From positions 1 through 11,888 of the forward strand of contig JAQVMR010000028.1 of assembly GCA_028703545.1 (NCBI GenBank): 11,888 bases of DNA, read 5' to 3'. This DNA is from Patescibacteria group bacterium (GTDB lineage Bacteria > Patescibacteriota > Patescibacteriia > UBA1558 > S5-K13). The position numbers were made by a program, and so were the translations under genes. The notes beneath the pieces are model-generated. The model did no database searches, had not been told where the DNA came from, and saw nothing but the letters and a program-made list of their open reading frames with translations. This document shows positions 1-5,690 of the stretch, piece after piece. Numbering within the stretch: position 1 is the first letter of the stretch; the number at the start of each line of letters is the position of its first letter.

Positions 1-272
1 ATTGAAATATCACCTGAGCGCATTTTTTTTGCCATGATTTTTCTTACTTTATCATTTCCATCATTTATTAAATGAGGAATCTTTGATTCAATTGTAGACT
101 TTTCAATTCCATCATTTATGTTTAGTGATAGAATTTTTTGATTTGCATCCATTTTTATTTTTATCCCATTTCTTTCTACTTCAACAGTTTCTTGAGATAA
201 AATATCTTGCATTTGTTTTGCCTGTGATTTTAAATCTTTGATTTGGTTTAGTTTTGAAAATAATGATGACAT
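1..272 (-). CDS. ybaB: YbaB/EbfC family nucleoid-associated protein (3' end outside window)
   Basis: Translating the minus strand from the ATG at 272 gives a protein that opens MSSLFSKLNQIKDLKSQAKQ and continues about 90 residues to the window edge without a stop. The pattern is that of the YbaB/EbfC family: an N-terminal amphipathic helix rich in Lys and Gln, then a strand with 'KMDANQKILSLNI', then a helix ending in 'DKVRKIMAKKM'. Members are about 100 residues, so only the last few are missing. YbaB proteins are dimeric DNA-binding nucleoid proteins, in many bacteria encoded next to dnaX/recR. Here the gene follows dnaB after 18 nt on the same strand, so the two are probably co-transcribed. 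No SD motif precedes the ATG. Confidence 0.85.
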   Translation of the reverse strand, partial: MSSLFSKLNQIKDLKSQAKQMQDILSQETVEVERNGIKIKMDANQKILSLNINDGIEKSTIESKIPHLINDGNDKVRKIMAKKMRSGDIS

Positions 273-290
273 ATTTTTTTATTTTAATTT

Positions 291-1706
291 TTATTCTGGC
301 ATTGGTATTTGTTCTTCAAGTCCCTTACTACCTCTTTCTAAATTTTTGAAGCTTACAGTGTGTTCATCAAAGTATAATTTTATAACTCCAGTTGGACCAT
401 TTCTATGTTTTGCAATATGAATTTCTGCAATTCCTTTTTCTTCGGGATTTAAATCTTCTATTCTATAATTTCTATCTGCTGATTTTCTATAAATAAACAT
501 TACAACGTCAGCGTCCTGTTCAATAGTTCCGGATTCTCTTAAGTGTGCAAGTTTAGGAATTGCTGGTTTTGTCTGTTCTACAGCACGAGATAATTGTGAT
601 AGAGCAATAACTGGAATGTTTAGTTCTCTAGCAATTCCTTTTAGACCACGAGTAATTTTTGCAACTTCTTGGACACGATTTTCTTCATCAGAATGCGATT
701 CCATAAGCTGCAAATAATCCACGACAAGACAGGACAAATTATGTTCAAGTTTTAATCTTCTCGCCTTTGTTCTAATTTGCATTATATTTAAACTACTTGA
801 ATCATCAATAAAAATTTTTGAATCTGCTAGTGTTCCCATTGCATGACCAATTCTTGGAAAATCATCATTTTCTTGTCTATCAGATAATTTACCAGTTCTC
901 ATCTTCCATAAAGATACCCCTGCTTCAGCGCATAAAATTCTATCAACAAGTTCTTCTTTGCTCATTTCAAGAGAAAAAACACCAACACATTCTTTTCCGC
1001 GCACTGCAATATTTCTTGCAATGTCTAGCGCAAAAGAAGTTTTTCCAACCGAAGGACGAGCAGCTATAATTATTAAATTTGAATTTTGAAGTCCAGCAAG
1101 TAGGGCATCTAGATCAGTATAACCAGTTGGAAGACCACGAAGTTTTCCCTTATTTTTGTGTAACTCATCAATTCTTTCAAATGTTTCATTTAATATATTT
1201 GAAATTCCAACAAAATTTTCTTTTAAATATTTTTGTGAAATTCCAAATAATCTTTGTTCAGCTCTATCGAGCACATCATCAATATTTTCTGCTTCTTGAA
1301 ATGCATTATTTGTAATATCATATGATGCTTGAATTAATTTTCTGAGCGTTGATTTTTTCTGAACAATTTCCGCGTAATACCTTACATTTCCAGCTGTTAC
1401 AACTGAATTTGCTAAACTTGCTAAATAACTTTTTCCACCAATGTTTTCAAGTTCACCGTACTCAGAAAGTAAATTGCTTACCGAGAGTAAATCAATGGGT
1501 TCTCTTTTGTCATATAATGATATACAAGCTCTAAAAATTATTTGATGTGACTTTTTGTAGAAATCTTCTTCATTTAAAATATCAGCAATTTTTGAAATTG
1601 CTTCTGTGTCAATTAAAATAGAACCCAGTACATTTGATTCTGCTTCTAAATTATGGGGAGGAATTCTATCTCCCGAAATATTTGATATATTAAGTTCGTC
1701 AATCAT
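291..1706 (-). CDS. dnaB: Replicative DNA helicase DnaB
   Basis: A 471-residue protein, the usual length for the hexameric helicase that unwinds DNA ahead of the replisome and loads primase. The N-terminal DnaB domain starts near residue 15 ('RIPPHNLEAESNVLGSIL'), followed by a linker and the RecA-like motor from about residue 185 ('GLPTGYTDLDALLAGL'). The Walker A loop is ARPSVGKTS (216-224), the catalytic-Glu segment is FSLEMS (244-249), Walker B is LVVDYLQLM (327-335), and the late 'LSQLSRAVE' motif is present. No intein is seen. The start at 1706 has no SD. A -35/-10 pair (TTGCTC, 16 bp, TAAAAT) ends 6 nt before the ATG, so the mRNA may be leaderless. ybaB follows after 18 nt. Confidence 0.97.
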   Translation of the reverse strand: MIDELNISNISGDRIPPHNLEAESNVLGSILIDTEAISKIADILNEEDFYKKSHQIIFRACISLYDKREPIDLLSVSNLLSEYGELENIGGKSYLASLANSVVTAGNVRYYAEIVQKKSTLRKLIQASYDITNNAFQEAENIDDVLDRAEQRLFGISQKYLKENFVGISNILNETFERIDELHKNKGKLRGLPTGYTDLDALLAGLQNSNLIIIAARPSVGKTSFALDIARNIAVRGKECVGVFSLEMSKEELVDRILCAEAGVSLWKMRTGKLSDRQENDDFPRIGHAMGTLADSKIFIDDSSSLNIMQIRTKARRLKLEHNLSCLVVDYLQLMESHSDEENRVQEVAKITRGLKGIARELNIPVIALSQLSRAVEQTKPAIPKLAHLRESGTIEQDADVVMFIYRKSADRNYRIEDLNPEEKGIAEIHIAKHRNGPTGVIKLYFDEHTVSFKNLERGSKGLEEQIPMPE

Positions 1707-1712
1707 AAGAGT

Positions 1713-1740
1713 ATTTTATCAGAAAAAGATTTTTGAGCAA
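1713..1740 (-). promoter_or_regulatory. Putative dnaB promoter (leaderless)
   Basis: On the minus strand TTGCTC (1735-1740) and TAAAAT (1713-1718) are 16 bp apart. The -10 box ends 6 nt before the dnaB ATG, which places the expected transcription start at or next to the start codon. This fits the missing SD. It rests on box matching only. Confidence 0.5.
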
Positions 1741-1743
1741 GTG

Positions 1744-1765
1744 TGTTATGGACATGTTATGCACA
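1744..1765 (+). repeat. Tandem 11-bp repeat resembling DnaA boxes
   Basis: TGTTATGGACA (1744-1754) is followed without a gap by TGTTATGCACA (1755-1765), with one mismatch. The second contains TTATGCACA, which fits the DnaA-box consensus TTATNCACA; the first, TTATGGACA, differs at one position. The pair is one helical turn apart and lies between the -35 boxes of dnaB and of the divergent DUF218 gene, where a shared regulator could bind. Confidence 0.45.
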
Positions 1766-1768
1766 ACA

Positions 1769-1797
1769 TTGACCTATTGTTTATTATATGATATAAA
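1769..1797 (+). promoter_or_regulatory. Putative promoter of DUF218 gene
   Basis: TTGACC (1769-1774) and TATAAA (1792-1797) are 17 bp apart, each matching five of six sigma-70-type consensus positions. Transcription would begin near 1804, giving a leader of about 27 nt that contains AGGGGG (1821-1826), 4 nt before the ATG. This is one of few clear SD sites in the window. Confidence 0.6.
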
Positions 1798-1830
1798 TAT
1801 AAATTAAAAATATGGTTTTTAGGGGGACTA

Positions 1831-2352
1831 ATGATAACTTACATAGTATTGGGATATGGATGTCATCTTACAGATATAATTAAGAGATATTTACACCATG
1901 CTTGTTTGTATATTAATCAGGGTGATAATGTCATTGTTAGTGGTGCTTATACTAATAATAAAACAGCACCAAATATGAGCGAAGCAATTTTAATGGAAGA
2001 TTATCTGAGGGATAATTATTGTTTAAAAAATATTACTAAAGAAGATGAGTCAATTACAACCCTTGATAATCTTATTAATTCAAAAAAGATTATTTTCAAA
2101 AATAAAAAATTCGAGAAAGCAAAAATTGTAATTTTTTGCTCTTCATCGAGAATTTTAAAAGTCTGGGTGATGTCATTATTTATATTTGGAATTCCTGTGC
2201 CAAAAATTATAACATTTGATATGGAAGATGGTTGGCTTGAGAAAATGAAACAAACTTTTGTTGCCGCTCCACTTGATGTGGCATCCATGTTTATTCCATT
2301 TCTTCGCAAGTTACAAATTCAAAGAAAACAGAGAATTATAAGGATGAGTTAA
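1831..2352 (+). CDS. YdcF/SanA-like DUF218 family protein
   Basis: A 173-residue protein with the DUF218 layout: a first strand 'YIVLGYGCHL', a 'VIVSGAYTNN' strand-loop (about 34-43), an 'MSEAILMEDYL' helix (about 49-59), 'EDESITTLDN' (about 76-85) and 'KIVIFCSSSRILKV'. In DUF218 proteins the SGG/SEA and E-S-T-N residues line a conserved polar pocket. Characterised relatives (SanA, ElyC, YdcF) are linked to envelope integrity, but the reaction is not settled. Unlike SanA or ElyC, no N-terminal membrane anchor is visible, so it is probably cytoplasmic. The start is supported by AGGGGG 4 nt upstream. A terminator follows directly, and a second DUF218 gene converges on it. Confidence 0.75.
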   Translation: MITYIVLGYGCHLTDIIKRYLHHACLYINQGDNVIVSGAYTNNKTAPNMSEAILMEDYLRDNYCLKNITKEDESITTLDNLINSKKIIFKNKKFEKAKIVIFCSSSRILKVWVMSLFIFGIPVPKIITFDMEDGWLEKMKQTFVAAPLDVASMFIPFLRKLQIQRKQRIIRMS

Positions 2353-2355
2353 TTC

Positions 2356-2379
2356 GCTCGGCATTTGTCGAGCTTTTTT
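2356..2379 (+). terminator. Rho-independent terminator after DUF218 gene
   Basis: Stem GCTCG/CGAGC (2356-2360 and 2369-2373) with an 8-nt loop is followed by TTTTTT. It lies 3 nt after the stop codon. Confidence 0.75.
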
Positions 2380-2423
2380 ATTAAATAAAAAATAGACTAA
2401 AAGTCAGTTTTAAAATATATTAT

Positions 2424-2921
2424 TTATTTAGATTTATTTAATTTTTTAATCCAATATTTTAGCCATCCAGCTATGTGCCATGCAATATCCCAAATAGTCC
2501 AAAATTCAGCAAAATAATCAGATATAATAAATCCTAAAATAAATTTTTCTTCAAAAATATTTTTAGAAATTTTTTTTACTCTTCCTATGTGATCAAACGA
2601 GGTTATGAATAATACTGAATTAAAATTATTTTTTTCAATTATGTCTTTTGATAATTTAATATCTGTAAGTGTATTGATAGAATTAGAAACTATAAAAATT
2701 TTTTCACTTGAAATATCTTTTTCAATTAAATATTTTTTGCAAGCTTCTGCAAGAGATATATCTGTATGATTAAAAAATCCAAAACCCCCAGTAGTTATAA
2801 TATAATTGATTTTTTTATTTTTATATAATTCAATAGATTTATCTAGTCTTTTCTTCTGTCTAATTGATAATCCGTGTTTTCCAAGAAAATGTCTCAATAC
2901 AACCCCAACATCATAATTCAT
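2424..2921 (-). CDS. Second YdcF-like DUF218 family protein
   Basis: A 165-residue protein with the same fold signature as its convergent neighbour: 'DVGVVLRHFLGKHG' as first strand, 'YIITTGGFGFFNHTDISLAEA' as the GG/SEA region (about 40-60), 'IFIVSNSINTLTDI' as the S-x-N-T motif (about 75-88) and 'SVLFITSFDHIGRVKKI'. It also carries a Trp-rich C-terminal tail (about 140-160) with no clear membrane helix. Similarity to the other DUF218 protein is limited to motifs, so they are distant paralogues or were acquired separately. No SD is seen and the function is unknown. It lies just beyond the left end of repeat copy C, whose terminator would shield it from accessory-block transcription. Confidence 0.7.
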   Translation of the reverse strand: MNYDVGVVLRHFLGKHGLSIRQKKRLDKSIELYKNKKINYIITTGGFGFFNHTDISLAEACKKYLIEKDISSEKIFIVSNSINTLTDIKLSKDIIEKNNFNSVLFITSFDHIGRVKKISKNIFEEKFILGFIISDYFAEFWTIWDIAWHIAGWLKYWIKKLNKSK

Positions 2922-2981
2922 AAAATTTTTTATTCATTATTTATATTTTATATGTTAATACAATGGATTTAGTGTTGCAAT

Positions 2982-3003
2982 AAAAAAACACTCATTTCTG
3001 AGT
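2982..3003 (-). terminator. Minus-strand terminator at the end of repeat copy C
   Basis: On the minus strand ACTCA-GAAA-TGAGT (2990-3003) is followed by G and a run of seven T. It occupies the same place as the terminators that end repeat copies A and B, although the stem sequences differ. Confidence 0.65.
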
Positions 3004-3058
3004 ATTTCATAGTTCTTGCCATGACAAGGCATTGAGGCCTCTTGAATCTCTCAAAAAA

Positions 3059-3385
3059 TTATGCTTTAGAATTTTCTATCTTTTTCCAAATACCCAATAT
3101 TAAATTAACTTTCTTCTTTCTAATCCAACCCTTAATTTGCCTTTCTCTTTTTCTAGCTAATAATAAGGAATAGTATTCTCCATAATAAACTAATTTAATT
3201 GGTAGTCTTCTTGACGTCCACAAAGATCCTTTTTTATTATTATGATATTGTATTCTTTGTTTTATATCTCTTGTAGATCCACAATAAAAACTTTTATCAC
3301 AGCATTCTAAAATATAAATAAAATAATGCCCTTCGACAGGCTCAGGACATTCTCGTTTTTTAAATTGTAATAAATCACTTTTCAT
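3059..3385 (-). CDS. Stand-alone GIY-YIG nuclease domain protein
   Basis: A small UvrC-type GIY-YIG single-domain protein of about 108 residues. The first motif is 'HYFIYILEC', the second 'YCGSTRDIKQRIQYHN' with the expected Arg and His, and 'RKRERQIKGW' holds the conserved Glu helix that binds metal. The rest is Lys-rich. The frame stays open to an ATG at 3502, but those codons run through repeat copy C, which occurs elsewhere without the nuclease, so I prefer the ATG at 3385. Neither start has an SD. Just before the domain the frame reads 'ECPEPVEG', a translated short interspersed palindrome seen in many genomes. The gene sits inside the repeat, as an inserted mobile ORF would. Homing activity is not shown. 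Confidence 0.65.
   Translation of the reverse strand: MKSDLLQFKKRECPEPVEGHYFIYILECCDKSFYCGSTRDIKQRIQYHNNKKGSLWTSRRLPIKLVYYGEYYSLLLARKRERQIKGWIRKKKVNLILGIWKKIENSKA
3330..3346. repeat. REP-like palindrome (CCTTCGACAGGCTCAGG)
   Basis: This 17-bp sequence is a widespread intergenic repeat whose translation in one frame gives 'PEPVEG'. It stands out by its GC content. It lies inside the insertion, in frame with the GIY-YIG domain. Confidence 0.5.
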
Positions 3386-3544
3386 ATATAATGGTAAAGT
3401 ACCATGAGTGAGGAGTGAAACGACGAATCGGGTGGTACGCTGGCGTGCTCTCGAAGTATTTATAACCAATGTCCATAGGCTTTCTTTAGGTCTTTTTGGC
3501 ATTATAAATTAGGCACATTGGTCAGGGTTTAAAAGTAAATTAAT

Positions 3545-3661
3545 ATGAAAGATTATGCTAAATATATTCTTCAACAAGGAACTATACTGGAGAAAAGAGA
3601 ATTGATGAGTAATTTAAAAAATAGATTGGTGTTAAAAGATAGAAAAATAGAAATTATTTAA
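3545..3661 (+). pseudogene. Possible remnant of a serine recombinase C-terminus
   Basis: A 38-codon frame beginning MKDYAKYILQQGTILEKREL and ending 'LVLKDRKIEII'. The pattern (hydrophobic helix, 'GT-x-x-EKRE', 'LK-x-x-L-x-LKD-x-KIE', then stop) resembles the C-terminal coiled-coil tail of large serine recombinases. There is no catalytic or zinc-ribbon region upstream: a stop codon lies at 3536-3538 and repeat copy C begins right there. If correct, it is the tail of a truncated recombinase at the left edge of the DGR. The match is from memory of the family and is short, so it could also be a chance small ORF. Confidence 0.35.
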
Positions 3662-3680
3662 ATACTTACACAAAAGAAAA

Positions 3681-3714
3681 GAAGGTTACCCACGGTACAT
3701 TGTGGATAACCTTC
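3681..3714. terminator. Long hairpin terminator downstream of the DGR target gene
   Basis: Arms 3681-3693 and 3702-3714 pair over 13 positions with one mismatch around an 8-nt loop. On the minus strand the hairpin is followed by TTCTTTTCTTTTG, so it should end the target-gene mRNA. On the plus strand it is followed by a weak ATATTTT and could also end the upstream ORF remnant. Confidence 0.7.
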
Positions 3715-3725
3715 ATATTTTGCGA

Positions 3726-3738
3726 CCGCCTTCGGCGG
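3726..3738. other. GC-rich hairpin downstream of the variable repeat
   Basis: CCGCC-TTC-GGCGG forms a perfect 5-bp stem 55 nt beyond the target-gene stop. In the Bordetella phage DGR a small hairpin just after the variable repeat aids homing; this one is further away, so that role is only a possibility. Confidence 0.3.
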
Positions 3739-3792
3739 AACTCAAGAATCAATTATTCAAAAGATCCAAGAATTCCAGCTATCAAGTGGTCA

Positions 3793-3921
3793 TTACTGCG
3801 AAAGGAACAGAGACGACGAACCGTAGTCCTCGTAGGCATTGCTAACACAGCCCGCGTCGAATCCAACCCAGCCGCCATCGAACCTGAAGTACGGAGCCTT
3901 GCTGAAATCGTCATCACCATC
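3793..3921 (-). repeat. DGR variable repeat (VR)
   Basis: The 3' 129 nt of the target gene, including its stop, align without gaps to 5150-5278 on the plus strand; by hand count 77 of 129 positions are identical. In the central 60 nt (3826-3885) 17 of 25 template adenines are changed against 7 of 35 other bases. In the flanks the counts are 4 of 11 and 24 of 58, with no adenine bias. The core shows the DGR signature; the flanks show long divergence. Confidence 0.75.
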
Positions 3922-4656
3922 GGGAGCGTATTCATCGCCAGCACAGTCGATCCAAAGATCATCATAATGTTGGAGACGTTCGGGATGGGTTAAGATCATT
4001 ATTCCATTAGCAAATGATCCGAGACCAGATTCACTGGAATTCATTACTTCACGTGCCCGGCGAACTGAACGACCTCGATGACGAATGCCGAACTGGGCTT
4101 GAACGACGAGAACGTCGTGATCCTTTTGCTCGTCGCCAAGTTTTTGGAATGCCTCAGTTAACTTTTGGGATTGGCGAAGGTATCGTGGACCGAGTTGCCC
4201 TTCACGGTAGTTATAAAACGCACCGTTACGGGTTTGCTTGATCAGGTCAAGTACTTTCTGAACCGCTTCTCCGTATGTAGGGGCGATCTTCTCCCATCTT
4301 GGAATTAAGAATAAACCCTCGGCATTTGAAAGAGGTGTTTTGGTAGCAAATGCTTCGTCAAATGTGCCAAGTTCAGGAAATAGCTGATGTAAGATAGTAT
4401 CTTGTTCAGCGAGACTTTTGGGTTTGTATCCTGACAGATATCCATAATTGGATTTCAGTTCTTCATCAGCATACTGATTGGTGATTGAATGTTTTTGAAG
4501 AAGTATGGCAAGGTCTTTCTTAAGCTGACCGCCATTTTCAATCAATCTTTGAATCGCATCTTTATCAAGATTTGATTCATCCAGCACAAGTATCGCGGTG
4601 TCTTCCACGAACCTAAGGTATTGCTTTTTTTGTCCTTCGGTAATCGATGCATCCAT
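3793..4656 (-). CDS. DGR variable (target) protein
   Basis: A 287-residue protein with no signal peptide or membrane segment. It starts at an ATG with SD AGGAGG (4663-4668) 6 nt upstream. The N-terminal half is helical. The conserved C-terminal body includes 'GLFLIPRWEKIAPTYGEAVQ' (about 115-134), 'FYNYREGQLGPRYLRQS' (about 147-163), 'VQAQFGIRHRGRSVRRAREV' (about 185-204) and 'HYDDLWIDCAGDEYAP' (230-245). I recognise this type as a DGR target family of CPR bacteria. The last roughly 42 residues (246-287) are the variable repeat and align codon for codon with the template near 5150, at positions enriched for Asn/Lys/Asp template codons. The gene is richer in G+C and C-ending codons than its neighbours, suggesting transfer. 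Ligand and location are unknown; the family is usually modelled as a C-type-lectin-like binding fold. Confidence 0.8.
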   Translation of the reverse strand: MDASITEGQKKQYLRFVEDTAILVLDESNLDKDAIQRLIENGGQLKKDLAILLQKHSITNQYADEELKSNYGYLSGYKPKSLAEQDTILHQLFPELGTFDEAFATKTPLSNAEGLFLIPRWEKIAPTYGEAVQKVLDLIKQTRNGAFYNYREGQLGPRYLRQSQKLTEAFQKLGDEQKDHDVLVVQAQFGIRHRGRSVRRAREVMNSSESGLGSFANGIMILTHPERLQHYDDLWIDCAGDEYAPDGDDDFSKAPYFRFDGGWVGFDAGCVSNAYEDYGSSSLFLSQ

Positions 4657-4688
4657 CGTTATCCTCCTGTTATTTTTGCTTGTTATTT

Positions 4689-4768
4689 CTCACAAACGTG
4701 TGAGGTCGTCTTACCTCACTATGAGGTGAGTGTGATAAATACAATGATTCTATATTCAACACACTCAC
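4689..4768 (-). promoter_or_regulatory. Alternating inverted repeats in the target-gene leader
   Basis: On the minus strand the leader carries successive GTGAG/CTCAC-type segments that can pair in mutually exclusive ways: 4760-4768 with 4726-4734 (9 bp, perfect), 4722-4727 with 4713-4718 (6 bp), 4713-4719 with 4700-4706 (7 bp), and 4699-4704 with 4689-4694 (6 bp). They end about 20 nt before the SD. They may be an RNA switch controlling translation or a cluster of operators. No T-run follows, so attenuation by termination is unlikely. Confidence 0.5.
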
Positions 4769-4829
4769 TTCATATGTCTAAATACTAACATAAAATATAT
4801 ATTTTAAAAGAACTATTAACTATCATAAT

Positions 4830-4858
4830 AGTATATCATATTTAACACAAAAAGTCAA
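4830..4858 (-). promoter_or_regulatory. Putative promoter of the DGR target gene
   Basis: On the minus strand TTGACT (4853-4858) and TATACT (4830-4835) are 17 bp apart, each five of six to consensus. Transcription would start near 4823, giving a leader of about 166 nt, long for this genome, that contains the inverted-repeat array. Confidence 0.6.
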
Positions 4859-4861
4859 GGA

Positions 4862-4890
4862 TTGGATAATGGGCTATTTTAATATATAAT
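4862..4890 (+). promoter_or_regulatory. Putative promoter toward the template repeat
   Basis: TTGGAT (4862-4867) and a perfect TATAAT (4885-4890) are 17 bp apart on the plus strand. The -35 box is weak (three of six). It is back to back with the target-gene promoter, the two -35 boxes being 3 bp apart. A transcript would run toward the template repeat. Confidence 0.45.
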
Positions 4891-5140
4891 ATATAAAAGT
4901 CTAGGCTTATGAATAATAGTTTAAGGACTATTATCGCCGAACTTTCTCATCAAGAGAAAACAACCAGAATATTAGAGATCAAGATTTCTAATAGCGTGTT
5001 GCATTGAGGAGATACTGCTTGCTTTTATTTGAGGCAGGTTTTTTTAAATACTGCCAAATTAAATTCAAGATCAAGAATATATAATTCTTTTTGTTTTAGA
5101 AAGTAAAATTCAAGATCTGGTGACATAGATGAATAAAAGC

Positions 5141-5278
5141 AATATTCCTGATGCCGATGGTGATTTTTCCAAGTCTCCAATCCTGAACTTCAACAATGAC
5201 AAGGTCAAGTTCGACACGAACTATGTTGACAATGTCAACAAGAACTTTGGCTCAGTGTCTGGTTTTGTCCCGAAGTCA
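5141..5278 (+). repeat. DGR template repeat (TR)
   Basis: Read in the frame of the target gene, this stretch would encode a C-terminus rich in Asn, Lys and Asp: ten AAC/AAT or AAG codons sit within 5186-5245, the codons that give most diversity when adenine is mutated. It aligns from 5150 to the 3' end of the target gene on the other strand. Its peptide ends 'GSVSGFVPKS', whereas the local target ends 'GSSSLFLSQ', so the template fits a related target with a different tail better. The frame continues to 5611 only as antisense to the Avd gene and is not a gene. Confidence 0.8.
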
Positions 5279-5295
5279 CTCCTCTTAATTTTGAG

Positions 5296-5319
5296 AAGAG
5301 CACCTTTATTGGTGCTCTT
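5296..5319. terminator. Hairpin between template repeat and Avd gene
   Basis: AAGAGCACC (5296-5304) and GGTGCTCTT (5311-5319) form a perfect 9-bp stem with a 6-nt loop. On the plus strand TCTCTT follows, 18 nt after the template repeat. On the minus strand it directly follows the Avd stop codon. It probably ends the template RNA and protects the 3' end of the Avd mRNA. Confidence 0.6.
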
Positions 5320-5328
5320 TCTCTTAAT

Positions 5329-5673
5329 CTATTTTATAGATCTAATCCACCCACCAAGCATTCTACCTATTTCGTCAACTGCATTTTCAAGTATAAGATA
5401 TTTTTTTGTATCAATTGTCTTTATGTCTTTCATGAGACGAATAAATATTCTTAACATGTTTAGTTTTGTACTTGTCTTTTCTAGTGTTGATAATTTATCT
5501 TGTTTTGATTCGCTACTTGCCTGCATAATGTTTTCTAAAACAAAAAGAATTATATTCTCAGATCTTTCAAAGATAGTATATCTATCTTGTTTTGGAATAA
5601 ATCTTCTGTAATCATTAAATAATTTGTATAAGTCATAGCTTTTCTTAAATATTGGTATATCAAATTCATTCAT
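5329..5673 (-). CDS. avd: DGR accessory variability determinant, four-helix-bundle protein
   Basis: A 114-residue, almost fully helical protein with the pattern of bacterial Avd: 'IPIFKKSYDLYKLFNDYRRFIPKQDRYTIFERSENI' (about 6-41, helices 1 and 2), a polar loop rich in Ser and Lys, then 'KLNMLRIFIRLMKDIKTID' and a closing helix 'IGRMLGGWIRSIK'. The 'GRMLGGWI' ending is typical. Avd forms a pentamer that binds the reverse transcriptase and template RNA and is needed for mutagenic homing. It lies next to the template repeat and divergent to the RT, with only 17 bp between the two start codons. No SD is present. Loss of Avd would be expected to abolish target diversification. Confidence 0.85.
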   Translation of the reverse strand: MNEFDIPIFKKSYDLYKLFNDYRRFIPKQDRYTIFERSENIILFVLENIMQASSESKQDKLSTLEKTSTKLNMLRIFIRLMKDIKTIDTKKYLILENAVDEIGRMLGGWIRSIK

Positions 5674-5690
5674 AGTGTTAATTTAAATTT

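Larger units (their letters stand above)
2982..3530 (-). repeat. Accessory-block repeat, copy C, split by an insertion
   Basis: The left part (2982-3056) matches the distal half of copies A and B (terminator, 'CTCAATGCCTTG', 'TTGAGAG'). The right part (about 3434-3530) matches their proximal half ('GACCAATGTGCCTAATT', 'AAATACTTCGAGAGCACG', 'CCAGCGTACCA'). In A and B these halves are contiguous; here about 378 bp with a GIY-YIG ORF lie between them. The break falls just after the CGTACCA segment that matches the tRNA-Lys 3' end. Confidence 0.7.
4897..5319 (+). ncRNA. Predicted DGR template RNA
   Basis: The RNA is inferred from the promoter at 4862-4890 to the hairpin at 5296-5319, about 420 nt with the template repeat near its 3' end. 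It would open with a 7-bp hairpin (TAATAGT/ACTATTA, 4914-4933). A weaker terminator-like hairpin (CTGCTT/AGGCAG followed by seven T, about 5017-5046) lies between, so transcription may stop early or begin later, for instance at the TATAAT at 5080-5085. A 32-codon ORF (4909-5007) inside has no recognisable product. The 12-bp AAATTCAAGATC occurs at 5061-5072 and 5106-5117. The stretch 4657-5128 otherwise holds no gene I can see. Confidence 0.4.

Noticed and set aside
3701..3709. TGTGGATAA, a perfect DnaA box on the minus strand.
   Set aside because: It lies within one arm of the target-gene terminator hairpin and is isolated; probably coincidence.
4909..5007. A 32-codon ORF starting MNNSLRTIIAEL in the template-RNA region.
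   Set aside because: No SD, no recognised family, and its start overlaps an RNA hairpin. Kept only as a note under the template RNA.
5129..5611. A 160-codon plus-strand ORF covering the template repeat.
   Set aside because: The first part is the DGR template and the rest is antisense to the Avd gene; no SD precedes it.
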